NCBI RefSeq assembly: GCF_001894885.1
Contig: NZ_BCXB01000015.1
Coordinates: 62,001-126,000, forward strand
Reading direction: 5' to 3'
DNA from: Rhodococcus marinonascens NBRC 14363
GTDB lineage: Bacteria > Actinomycetota > Actinomycetes > Mycobacteriales > Mycobacteriaceae
Length of the DNA: 64,000 nucleotides
Part shown: in pieces, positions 46,984 through 54,812 of the stretch
How the letters are laid out: every line of letters starts with the position of its first letter
How positions within the stretch are numbered: the stretch's first letter is position 1
Notes under the pieces: generated by a model
What the model was told of the DNA's origin: nothing
The model's input: only the letters and a program-made list of their open reading frames with translations
Databases searched by the model: none
Translations under genes and position numbers: made by a program

Positions 46984-47346
46984 TCAGTATCCCTCGTGCC
47001 CGTATCTCTCTTGCCCGTATCTCTCGTGTCCGTATCCCTCGTGCTTTGGGGCTTTGTGCGGAGGTTTCGGGTGTGCAGCAGCGGCAACAAACTCGCTGGC
47101 AGATGGCGCGATGTACTCTGCAGGCCCTGCGGCCCACTGCCCTGTTGGGTCGGACAGCCTGGCGATTACCCCTGCCATGTCGATATCACTGGAGATCGGC
47201 ATTGTGACGGTTGGATTCGTCACCCGGATCGGGGTGCCCGAGTCGGCGTTGGCCACTCCGGTGGCCCCTAACGTCAGGCCGCCGATAGCCAGAGCCATGA
47301 CGGGCAGTGTGATGCGGAGTGAAAGGCGATGGCGCTTGGTACGCAC
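46984..47346 (-). CDS. Small secreted protein with His/Tyr/Gly-rich repeat tail
   Basis: This 120-residue protein has a signal peptide (residues 1 to about 35, ending ANA), a short mature domain (VTMPISSDIDMAGVIARLSD), and a C-terminal tail of near-identical five-residue units H/QERYG and HEGYG after KPPHKAPK. His and Tyr spacing suggests metal binding or cross-linking, which is inference. GTG at 47346 has AGGAG upstream. I know no family. The gene is divergent from the response regulator gene. Confidence 0.65.
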   Translation of the reverse strand: MRTKRHRLSLRITLPVMALAIGGLTLGATGVANADSGTPIRVTNPTVTMPISSDIDMAGVIARLSDPTGQWAAGPAEYIAPSASEFVAAAAHPKPPHKAPKHEGYGHERYGQERYGHEGY

Positions 47347-47507
47347 GATGGGTTTCTCCTGGTTCGGACAGTTCGTGATTGCGGGAAGGGTCTCTGTCGA
47401 TGGGCGATCCGGTTGTCGATCGCCCTGGCATCAGTGCCACCTCAGTATGTCGTGAACCCATGACCCAGCCCGTCCGTCAAATGGTTAGAAAATGGGTTGA
47501 ATCCATT

Positions 47508-47525
47508 GTCCCCCAATTGGAGTAC
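47508..47525. promoter_or_regulatory. Degenerate GTCCCCC palindrome before the two-component system
   Basis: GTCCCCCAATTGG followed by AGTAC keeps the left arm and centre of the 2874/17974 palindrome but has a poor right arm. It lies 33 bp before the response regulator start, a position compatible with autoregulation. Confidence 0.35.
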
Positions 47526-47558
47526 AGTCGGCGGGGTCTCGTAAGAGGCAAGTAGTGA

Positions 47559-48227
47559 ATGTTGTCGGAGTCGAGCCGGATCGGAGTCTCCGTGGCGAGG
47601 GTGCGTGTGTTGGTGGGCGATGACCACCCGATCTTCCGTGATGGAGTCGTCCGAGCACTTCTTGCGACCGGGGATGTCGATGTGGTCGCCGAGGCGGACG
47701 ACGGCGCCGCCGCACTGAAGTTCATCCGAGAACTCGTCCCCGACGTGGCCCTTCTCGACTACCGGATGCCGGAGTTGGATGGGTCCCAGGTGGCCGAAGC
47801 GGTGAAAAGGGAAGAACTCGCCACGCGAGTGCTCCTTCTGTCGGCCCATGACGAGTCCGCGATCGTCTACCACGCGTTGCAGGTTGGGGCCGCGGGATTT
47901 CTGCCGAAGGAGTCGACCCGGGCGGAGATCGTGAAAGCGGTCCGGGACTGTGCTGAGGGCGAGGTCGTTCTCCCCGCATCCCTTGCGGTTGGCTTGGCCG
48001 GCGAGGTGCGCCGCCGCAGTGAACCGACCGGCCCGGTCCTGAGCGGGCGGGAGGAGGAGGTGCTTGCGCTGATCGCAAGCGGCCTGAGTATTCCTATGAT
48101 GGCCAGCGAACTGTATCTCGCGCCGTCGACGGTCAAAACGCACGTGCAGCGGCTGTATGAGAAGCTCGGGGTGAGTGACCGCGCCGCCGCCGTCGCCGAG
48201 GCGATGCGACGCGGGTTGCTGGAGTGA
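47559..48227 (+). CDS. NarL/LuxR-type response regulator
   Basis: This 222-residue regulator's receiver domain (residues 16-130) has Asp21/Asp22, phospho-acceptor Asp67 in LLDYRMPELDG and Lys in LPKEST. A LuxR-type helix-turn-helix follows (LSGREEEVLALIASGLS, YLAPSTVKTHVQRLYEKLGV). On phosphorylation by the histidine kinase encoded one base downstream it should bind DNA as a dimer. The ATG at 47559 has GAGG upstream; a later in-frame GTG near 47592 is possible. Its targets are unknown, but the recurrent GTCCCC palindromes are candidates. Confidence 0.93.
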   Translation: MLSESSRIGVSVARVRVLVGDDHPIFRDGVVRALLATGDVDVVAEADDGAAALKFIRELVPDVALLDYRMPELDGSQVAEAVKREELATRVLLLSAHDESAIVYHALQVGAAGFLPKESTRAEIVKAVRDCAEGEVVLPASLAVGLAGEVRRRSEPTGPVLSGREEEVLALIASGLSIPMMASELYLAPSTVKTHVQRLYEKLGVSDRAAAVAEAMRRGLLE

Positions 48228-48228
48228 T

Positions 48229-49464
48229 ATGCATAATCAGCCGCACAGTATGCACAATCAGCCGCACAGTCTGGTAGTCCGGCGCTATACCACCGAGGCG
48301 GTCCGGGTGACTGCCATTCTCCGGTTGCCGCTGATCGGTCTGATGTCTCTCCTCGGTCCGGTGGTCCGCGTGCCACACTGGAGACCCGACGTTTTCGCCG
48401 CCCTGCTGACCATGTACGCGGCCGTCGCGCTGGGCTGGATATTCCTCGTACTCGTGAGGGAGGTCGGGCCATGGGCGGGCTGGATGTCGACCGCCGTGGA
48501 TGTATTGGCGGTGATGTCGCTGTCCATCGCCTCGGGTGGCGCGACGTCGGTCTTGTTGCCGGTGTTCTACCTGTTGCCGATCTCGGTGGCGTTCCAGTAT
48601 CGACCACGCCTGACCGCGATTGTCGGTGTCTGTACCGCTTTCGGATATCAGTTGGCGTGGATCGTCTACTCGAAGCGCGACGACACGATGGGATTCCCTT
48701 CGGAGGTGTACCTGTATTTCGGATTCCTGCTGTGGCTGGCGGCGGCGACCACGGCGCTTTCGTACGTCCTGGCCCGTCGCTCAGCGACGGTGATCGAGTT
48801 GTTGGACGTTCGCAGGCAGTTGATTGCAGAGTCGATGGGCGCCGAGGAGCGTGAGCGGAGACAACTGGCCGAGCACCTCCACGACGGTCCGCTCCAGAAT
48901 GTCCTGGCCGCCAGGTTGGACGTCGAGGAAGCGATGGAGCGGCACCCGGACGCGATGCTCGACGCCGCCGAGTCCGCCCTCCGTGAGACAGCGACGCAAT
49001 TGCGATTCACTGTCACAATGCTGCATCCGCAGGTTCTCGCTCAGCTCGGCCTCAGTTCGGCGCTCCGTGAACTCGCGGATGCGCACGCGAGGCGCTCCGA
49101 AATCGAGACGTCAGTCGAAATCGACGAAGTCGGCCGCCCAGACTGCCAGGAACTGGTGTACCGCGTCGCGCGCGAATTGCTTGCGAACGTGACCAGACAC
49201 TCCCACGCCGCCAAGGTGACCCTCAGGCTGACCGGCTCGAGTGGGAAGATCACGCTCGTCATCGTCGACGACGGTTGGGGGTTCGATCCCGCAGTCGTGC
49301 CGAAACGGGTGGCGCAGGGGCATATCGGGTTGGCGTCCCACATCGAGCGGGTAGAGAACGCGGGCGGCACGTTCGACCTCGACTCGTCGCCCGGAACAGG
49401 AACGCGCGTGGTGGTGACGGTCCCGGAATCCATCGGTACCAAGCCGCACTCGTCGATCGATTGA
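48229..49464 (+). CDS. DesK/NarX-like sensor histidine kinase
   Basis: This 411-residue kinase has about five or six N-terminal helices (residues 30-185) without a large extracellular domain. A HisKA_3 dimerisation domain follows with phospho-acceptor His218 in LHDGPLQNVL, and a HATPase_c domain has NVTRHSHA (N box), DDGWGFDP (G1) and GLASHIERV. It should phosphorylate the response regulator encoded directly upstream. The first 14 residues are an exact duplication of MHNQPHS, each copy opening with its own ATG, so two starts seven codons apart are available. Confidence 0.92.
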   Translation: MHNQPHSMHNQPHSLVVRRYTTEAVRVTAILRLPLIGLMSLLGPVVRVPHWRPDVFAALLTMYAAVALGWIFLVLVREVGPWAGWMSTAVDVLAVMSLSIASGGATSVLLPVFYLLPISVAFQYRPRLTAIVGVCTAFGYQLAWIVYSKRDDTMGFPSEVYLYFGFLLWLAAATTALSYVLARRSATVIELLDVRRQLIAESMGAEERERRQLAEHLHDGPLQNVLAARLDVEEAMERHPDAMLDAAESALRETATQLRFTVTMLHPQVLAQLGLSSALRELADAHARRSEIETSVEIDEVGRPDCQELVYRVARELLANVTRHSHAAKVTLRLTGSSGKITLVIVDDGWGFDPAVVPKRVAQGHIGLASHIERVENAGGTFDLDSSPGTGTRVVVTVPESIGTKPHSSID

Positions 49465-49492
49465 TTGATCCCCGAGGGTCTCTTGGCAGGGT

Positions 49493-49525
49493 GGTGGGGT
49501 CGCGCGCCCAGGGCGCGCCCCCACC
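49493..49525 (+). terminator. Hairpin after the two-component operon
   Basis: Arms GGTGGGG and CCCCACC are extended inward by CGCGC/GCGCG after one mismatch, starting 28 bp past the kinase stop. No T-tract follows. Confidence 0.6.
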
Positions 49526-49690
49526 TCGTCGGCGTTCCTTGCCATAGCCCGGCAGCCGGAGGAGACCGCAGGCTAGGTGGAATAGGTTTCAGTTCTTCAG
49601 GTTTCCGGCTATCGTGTCGGTGACTCAGGACACAGAATTCACGCCATTAGACTGCGCGCCCCTATGTCGCGGGAGAAGTGAGGACAACAG

Positions 49691-51268
49691 ATGACCGACG
49701 AACTCGCCGATCTGCATCGGCCCGCCTTCGCAGCGGACCTGCTCATCACCGCGTTGGACCGCAACAGCGACAAGCCGGCGCTGTACATCGGCGACGTCGT
49801 ACTTACTGGTGGTGAGATGAGCGATCAGATCAGCCGTTTTGCCCAGGCACTCGCCTCGCTCGGCGTCGGCAAGGGCACCAGCACCGCGATGCTGTCGAAG
49901 AACAGGCCCGAAGTCCTTATCAGCATGGGTGCCACCATGGTGTCCGGATGCCGCGGGAGCGCGCTCAATCCTATGGGTTCGCTCGACGATCATCTGTACA
50001 TCGTCAGCGATGGCGAAATCGAGACGCTGATCTTTGATCCCGACGCCTTCGAGGGTCGAGCGGCGGAACTGAAAGCGGCTTCGCCATCGATCAAGAACAT
50101 GTTGTCGTTGGGGCCTTCGGAGGTTGGAGTCGACATCCTCGCTCTGGCAGCCACCTTCACACCGCAGCGCCTCGTTGCCGCCCAGGTGGATGCCGACGAC
50201 AACAGCAGCATGGTCTACACCGGCGGCACCACCGGAAAACCCAAGGGCGTGATCGGTACTTACGGTTCGGGTGCCGCACTCAATCAGATCCAGATGGCCG
50301 AATGGCAATGGCCCGAGGAGCCGCGTTTCCTGATCTGCACGCCGCTCTCGCACGCGGGCGCGGCCTTCTTCATTCCGACCCTGCTCCGGGGCGGCGCCCT
50401 GATCGTGTTGCCCGCATTCGAGCCCGGGGCGGTGCTCGAGGCGATCGAAAAGCACAAGATTTCCGCCACGATGCTCGTCCCGACCATGATCTACCTGCTC
50501 ATGGATCATCCCGACCTGCCGAAGCGGAACGTCTCGAGCCTGCAGACGCTGTTCTACGGGGCTTCGAGTATCTCTCCGGCGAGGCTGAAGGAGGGCATCG
50601 AGAAGTTCGGTCAGATCTTCTTCCAGTTTTACGGTCAAACCGAATGTGGCATGACCATTGCTGTTCTGCGCAGAGAAGAACACATTGCGACCGATCCGAG
50701 TCGCCTCGCGACCTGCGGGCGGCCGGTTCCCTGGCTGAACGTCGCTCTCCTCGACGACGATCTGAACGAGGTTCCGCAGGGCGAACTCGGCGAAATCTGC
50801 GTTCGTGGCCCACTCGTCATGAAGGGGTACTGGAAGAAGCCCGAGGAGACTGCCGAGGCTTTCAAGGGTGGATGGCTGCACACCGGCGACATCGCGCGCA
50901 AGGACGAAGCCGGATTCCTCACGATCGTCGACCGTAAGAAGGACATGATCGTCACCGGCGGATTCAATGTGTTCCCCCGAGAGATCGAGGACGTCATCTC
51001 CGCGCACCCTGCTGTGGGCTCCGTCGCGGTGGTCGGCGTTCCGGACGAGAAGTGGGGCGAGGCCGTCAAGGCATGCGTGGTGCTTCGCGCCGGGCAGTCG
51101 GTGGACGCTGCCGAGTTGGTCGAGAGGGTCCGGGTGGCGAAAGGGTCTGTCCACGCACCCAAATCGGTCGACTTCGTGGACGGACTGCCGGTGACCCCAC
51201 TCGGCAAACTAGATAAGAAGGCGCTGCGCGCTCGTTTTTGGGAAAGCGCAGACCGGGCGGTAGGGTAG
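49691..51268 (+). CDS. AMP-forming acyl-CoA synthetase (FadD-like)
   Basis: This 525-residue adenylate-forming enzyme activates a carboxylic acid with ATP and joins it to CoA. The P-loop is YTGGTTGKPKG, A4/A5 motifs are FYGASSISP and QFYGQTECG, A7 is LHTGDIARKD, A8 is IVDRKKDMIVTGGFN, and the catalytic lysine is in LPVTPLGKLDKKAL. The acyl chain type cannot be deduced; it could be fatty or aromatic. It stands alone upstream of the flavohaemoglobin gene by 110 bp. Confidence 0.92.
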   Translation: MTDELADLHRPAFAADLLITALDRNSDKPALYIGDVVLTGGEMSDQISRFAQALASLGVGKGTSTAMLSKNRPEVLISMGATMVSGCRGSALNPMGSLDDHLYIVSDGEIETLIFDPDAFEGRAAELKAASPSIKNMLSLGPSEVGVDILALAATFTPQRLVAAQVDADDNSSMVYTGGTTGKPKGVIGTYGSGAALNQIQMAEWQWPEEPRFLICTPLSHAGAAFFIPTLLRGGALIVLPAFEPGAVLEAIEKHKISATMLVPTMIYLLMDHPDLPKRNVSSLQTLFYGASSISPARLKEGIEKFGQIFFQFYGQTECGMTIAVLRREEHIATDPSRLATCGRPVPWLNVALLDDDLNEVPQGELGEICVRGPLVMKGYWKKPEETAEAFKGGWLHTGDIARKDEAGFLTIVDRKKDMIVTGGFNVFPREIEDVISAHPAVGSVAVVGVPDEKWGEAVKACVVLRAGQSVDAAELVERVRVAKGSVHAPKSVDFVDGLPVTPLGKLDKKALRARFWESADRAVG

Positions 51269-51378
51269 CGCAAAAGGGCGATGATCCGGGGACCGAGTCT
51301 ACGACATGGTGACCGCGACTATGGTCTGCTCGAGTATCTCGCGGCCGAGCCGCGTTCAGTCAGTGACGAGGATGCGCG

Positions 51379-52542
51379 GTGGATTCACAGGCAATATCCC
51401 TGGTCCGGTCGAATTTCAAGGCTATAGCCGCAGTACAAGGCGGGCCCCAGACGCTGGCGCGGAACTTCTACGCCCTGTTGTTCGCGTGGCACCCGGAGGT
51501 TCGGGAGTTCTTTCCGGCAGCGATGGACGTGCAACGCGATCGGCTGATCTCCGCCATCCAGTACGCCATCGAACGTCTCGAGGATTCCGGGCAGATCCTG
51601 CTCTACCTCGAACAACTCGGGCGAGACCACCGTAAGTACGGTGTCAAGGACGCGCACTACGTGGGCGTCAGCCAGGCTCTGATCTCCGCAGTCGAGCAGT
51701 TTCCGTCCGCCGAGCCGTGGACCGACGAACTCGAGCAAGCGTGGCGCGACGTCCTCGCCCTTCTGTCAGCCACCATGATGGACGCCGCCAATGCCGAGAG
51801 TGGTCCACCGGCGTGGGGGGCGACGGTGATCGAGCACCTTCAGGTCCGTGAGGACGTTTCGGTTACCCGACTGCAACTCGACGAGCCGATGAGTTACGCG
51901 GCCGGGCAATATGTGAGCGTGCAGGTGCCGTCCCGGCCCAGGATGTGGCGCTACCTGTCGCCGGCGAACCCGGCCAACGACCAGGGCATCATCGAATTCC
52001 ATGTCCGCAGGGTGTCGGGCGGCTGGGTCAGTCCCGCAGTCGTCAACCAGACACTCGTGGATGAGCGGTGGTTGATCGGTTCTCCACTCGGCGATCTCGG
52101 GGTCCGTAACGACAACAGCCGCGACATTCTCATGATCGGTTCGGGCACCGGTATCGCCCCGTTGCGGGCACAGATCCTCCAGATGTCGCAGCGTAGCCAA
52201 AGCCGTCGGGTCCACGTGTTTTTCGCCGGCCGGTATCCATGCGACCTCTACGATCTCGGTACCCTTTGGGCGCTCGCGGAGCAGAATCCGTGGTTGACCG
52301 TCGTCCCAGTCACCGAGCAGGACGAGGATCCATGGTGGTACCGAGGCCCGAACAGTGCCTCGCTGCCCGGCATGCACCGCCGGTTGACCGGCAAGGTGGG
52401 GGAGGTTGTCGCCGACTTCGGGACGTGGGCCGAGCGCGATATCCAACTGATCGGCTCCGAATCGATGATGAAGACCACTAAGTTCCGACTCCATGCCGCC
52501 GGAACTCCGCCGGAAAACATCCGGCACGATCCGTCGTACTGA
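51379..52542 (+). CDS. Flavohaemoglobin (globin plus FAD/NAD reductase), Rv0385 type
   Basis: This 387-residue fusion has a globin domain (residues 1-135), with proximal His84 in LGRDHRKYGV, joined to a ferredoxin-reductase-like module. The FAD-binding RMWRYLSPAN differs from the usual RxYS. The NAD part has MIGSGTGIAPLRAQ and a terminal NIRHDPSY. This matches the type II flavohaemoglobins of mycobacteria (Rv0385), which bind FAD differently from classic Hmp; roles in NO or lactate oxidation have been discussed. GTG at 51379 follows GAGGA. A second copy lies at 53363-54541. Confidence 0.88.
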   Translation: MDSQAISLVRSNFKAIAAVQGGPQTLARNFYALLFAWHPEVREFFPAAMDVQRDRLISAIQYAIERLEDSGQILLYLEQLGRDHRKYGVKDAHYVGVSQALISAVEQFPSAEPWTDELEQAWRDVLALLSATMMDAANAESGPPAWGATVIEHLQVREDVSVTRLQLDEPMSYAAGQYVSVQVPSRPRMWRYLSPANPANDQGIIEFHVRRVSGGWVSPAVVNQTLVDERWLIGSPLGDLGVRNDNSRDILMIGSGTGIAPLRAQILQMSQRSQSRRVHVFFAGRYPCDLYDLGTLWALAEQNPWLTVVPVTEQDEDPWWYRGPNSASLPGMHRRLTGKVGEVVADFGTWAERDIQLIGSESMMKTTKFRLHAAGTPPENIRHDPSY

Positions 52543-52551
52543 TCCGCGGGC

Positions 52552-53304
52552 TCAGTACGGGTCGAATTGAATGTTCTCCGTGGGCGTTCCGGTGTCCCGT
52601 AAGCGGTCGAGGGTGGCGCGCGTCATCGCCGCAGAACCGCATACGAACACTTGGTGGTCGGTGAAAGCGCCGTAAGACGTAACGATCTCGGGCAGCGTGC
52701 CCTCGACCAGATCGTTCTCGTTGAATCCTACGTCCACTCTGGTGCGCTCGTACCATTCATCGGGCCAGTCGGGGTTCGCGACGCTCTCCACTACGGGTAT
52801 AACCGTGAGCCACGGCAAATCCTGCACCAGCAGGTACAGCATGTCCGAAGCGTAGAGGTCACGTGGGGTGCGGTCGCCGATGAACAGGAACACCCTCTGC
52901 GGATTCGGTCGGTGCGCCAGGTCGAGCAGGATCGACCGAAATGGTGCCAGACCCGTCCCGCCGGCGATCATGATCACGTCCGGCCCGTTCCCGTCGACGG
53001 ACATGGTGCCGCGCGGCCCGAGGATCTGCCATTGGTCGCCGGGCGAGGTATCGGACACGATGCCGCGACTCACCCAACCACCGGGCACCGATCGGACATG
53101 GAACTCGAGTTTGCCGTCCAGGGACGGCGGCAGTGCCGGGGAGAGTCGGCGTAGCAGGCGCGGATTTTGCGGCACACTCACGTCCACGTACTGGCCGGGC
53201 GCGAACGGGACGTTGTCGCCCACGAGGCGGATCACCGCGAGATCGTGTCGCAGACGGTGATGTTCAACGACTGTGCTGGTCCAAGTGGTCTGCGTGGCTT
53301 GCAT
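52552..53304 (-). CDS. Globin-less FAD/NAD(P)-binding reductase paralogous to the flavohaemoglobins
   Basis: This 250-residue protein is co-linear with the reductase half of the flanking flavohaemoglobins. TTWTSTVVEHHRL aligns with their ATWGATVVDHERC, and it then shares GQYVDVSVPQNPR, FHVRSVPGGWVS, MIAGGTGLAPFRS and the ending NIQFDPY. The globin domain is absent from its start, ATG 53304. It may pass electrons to a separate haem or iron protein, or be a domain-loss derivative. It is convergent with the first flavohaemoglobin gene (9 bp apart) and co-directional with the second. Confidence 0.85.
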   Translation of the reverse strand: MQATQTTWTSTVVEHHRLRHDLAVIRLVGDNVPFAPGQYVDVSVPQNPRLLRRLSPALPPSLDGKLEFHVRSVPGGWVSRGIVSDTSPGDQWQILGPRGTMSVDGNGPDVIMIAGGTGLAPFRSILLDLAHRPNPQRVFLFIGDRTPRDLYASDMLYLLVQDLPWLTVIPVVESVANPDWPDEWYERTRVDVGFNENDLVEGTLPEIVTSYGAFTDHQVFVCGSAAMTRATLDRLRDTGTPTENIQFDPY

Positions 53305-53362
53305 GGTGTGGTGCTCTCCCGAGGGTCGTACCGGATTGCGGGGGGCAGGACTGAGGGCAGAA

Positions 53363-54541
53363 CTAGATCAAGGGGTCGTGTCTGATCAAGTGTGGCGGTG
53401 TCCCGCCACGCTGCAACGCATAGAGGGTGGTCTTGATCATCGCCGGCGAGCCGGAGATCTGGATCTGTCGATCCGCCCACGAACCGAACTGTGCGACGAC
53501 ACGACCGGGTTGCCCCAGGAGCCGTTGATGCAGCCCCGGCGGCGCTTCAGGGGCGGGTGCGGTGTGCCACCACGGATTCTCGTCCTCCTCGGATACGGGG
53601 ACTACGGTGAGCCACGGGTTGCTGAGCGAGAGATGCCACAGGGTTTCGATGTCGTACAGGTCGCACGGGTACTTGCCTCCGACGAACAAGTGGACCCGCG
53701 GATTGTGAGACCGCATTGCCATTTCCATCACCTGCGCGCGCAACGGTGCGATTCCGGTGCCGGAACCGATCATCAGAACATCGAGGCCACAGTCCCGGTC
53801 GACCTCGAGTCCGCCGAGAGGCGAGCCGAGCAGCCATCGATCACCCACTCGGGTCTCGTTGACGATTGCGGGGCTGACCCATCCGCCCGACACCCGACGC
53901 ACATGGAACTCGAGTTGTCCGGCTGGGTTGGCCGGGATCGCCGCCGAGAGATAACGCCACATCCGGGGACGCTGCGGCACCTGCACACTCAGATACTGCC
54001 CGGCGCCGTACGGGATGGGGGAGTCCGTCTCGAGTCGGACGATCGCAAGGTCGTCGAGGCATCGCTCGTGATCGACGACAGTGGCGCCCCACGTGGCAGG
54101 AAGGTCGTCGGCGGCGGCGGCGTCGGCCATCGTGTGGAGTATGAGGTCGATCAGTTCCGTCCATGCGGTGGTCAGGGACGGCGTCCAGATCGCCTGGGTG
54201 AAGGCGCCCTGCACCGCCCCCAGGAGTGAATTGACTGCGGCGAAGTAGTGTCTGTCCTCCACACCGTACTTGCGGTGGTCGCGGCCTAGTTGGGCCAGGA
54301 AGCCCAGGACGCGCTCCTCGTCGTCGAGGTTGTCGATGACGAACTGGAGTGCCCGGAACATTCGATGGCCGAGTTGATCCAGTGCGGGCGGGAAGAGCCC
54401 GCGGAAGTCGGGGTGCTCAGCGAACAGGGAGGAATAGAACAGGGTGGAAAGCCGAGCGTGACCTCGCTCGGCGGCAACGATCGACGAAAAGCTGGCACGC
54501 AGACGTGAAATCACGAGTGGATCCAGGCAATCTCGTGTCAA
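53363..54541 (-). CDS. Second flavohaemoglobin paralogue
   Basis: This 392-residue protein's globin domain has the proximal His in LGRDHRKYGV and a reductase module with RMWRYLSAAI, FHVRRVSGGWVSPAIV and MIGSGTGIAPLRAQ, very similar to the 51379 gene. The start is uncertain: TTG at 54541 gives a full-length N-terminus, while GTG at 54514 trims nine residues. The reductase gene follows on the same strand 58 bp after its stop, so they may share a message. Confidence 0.86.
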   Translation of the reverse strand: MTRDCLDPLVISRLRASFSSIVAAERGHARLSTLFYSSLFAEHPDFRGLFPPALDQLGHRMFRALQFVIDNLDDEERVLGFLAQLGRDHRKYGVEDRHYFAAVNSLLGAVQGAFTQAIWTPSLTTAWTELIDLILHTMADAAAADDLPATWGATVVDHERCLDDLAIVRLETDSPIPYGAGQYLSVQVPQRPRMWRYLSAAIPANPAGQLEFHVRRVSGGWVSPAIVNETRVGDRWLLGSPLGGLEVDRDCGLDVLMIGSGTGIAPLRAQVMEMAMRSHNPRVHLFVGGKYPCDLYDIETLWHLSLSNPWLTVVPVSEEDENPWWHTAPAPEAPPGLHQRLLGQPGRVVAQFGSWADRQIQISGSPAMIKTTLYALQRGGTPPHLIRHDPLI

Positions 54542-54703
54542 GCGGGCCCCTGTTTTTGAGTGCGTGTCGATTCGAACACGAGAAGTCTAACTGTCTTGGA
54601 CGCGGACTGCCGTTAGCCGCAAGGGGACGGTTTCGGGTGCCGCGGGAAATATCAGCGGGAAGTATCAGTGGGGGATGATGAGGTAGCACCGAAACTATTC
54701 AAA

Positions 54704-54724
54704 GTTGAGCGGAACAGACTCAAC
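54704..54724. promoter_or_regulatory. HspR-binding HAIR operator of clpB
   Basis: GTTGAGC-N7-ACTCAAC matches 11 of 14 consensus positions (CTTGAGT-N7-ACTCAAG), with a symmetrical core TTGAG/CTCAA. It is 88 bp before the clpB start and overlaps the -35 of the SigH-like promoter. Confidence 0.82.
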
Positions 54725-54736
54725 ATTTCGTGCGTT
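54711..54736 (+). promoter_or_regulatory. Candidate SigH-type promoter of clpB
   Basis: GGAAC at 54711-54715 and GTT at 54734-54736 are 18 bases apart. The -35 lies in the spacer of the HAIR site, so HspR binding would block it. clpB is a known SigH and HspR target in M. tuberculosis. Confidence 0.6.
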
Positions 54737-54812
54737 GAGAAGATGACAGCGTCGCCGGGGATCTCTCGGCCCAGGCGACGGACCGCTCTCCTTCGCCAGA
54801 AGAGGTGACCTA

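Noticed and set aside
49625-51154. 509-codon open frame on the minus strand
   Set aside because: It is fully antisense to the acyl-CoA synthetase gene, which has all family motifs. High-GC DNA often leaves the antisense frame open.
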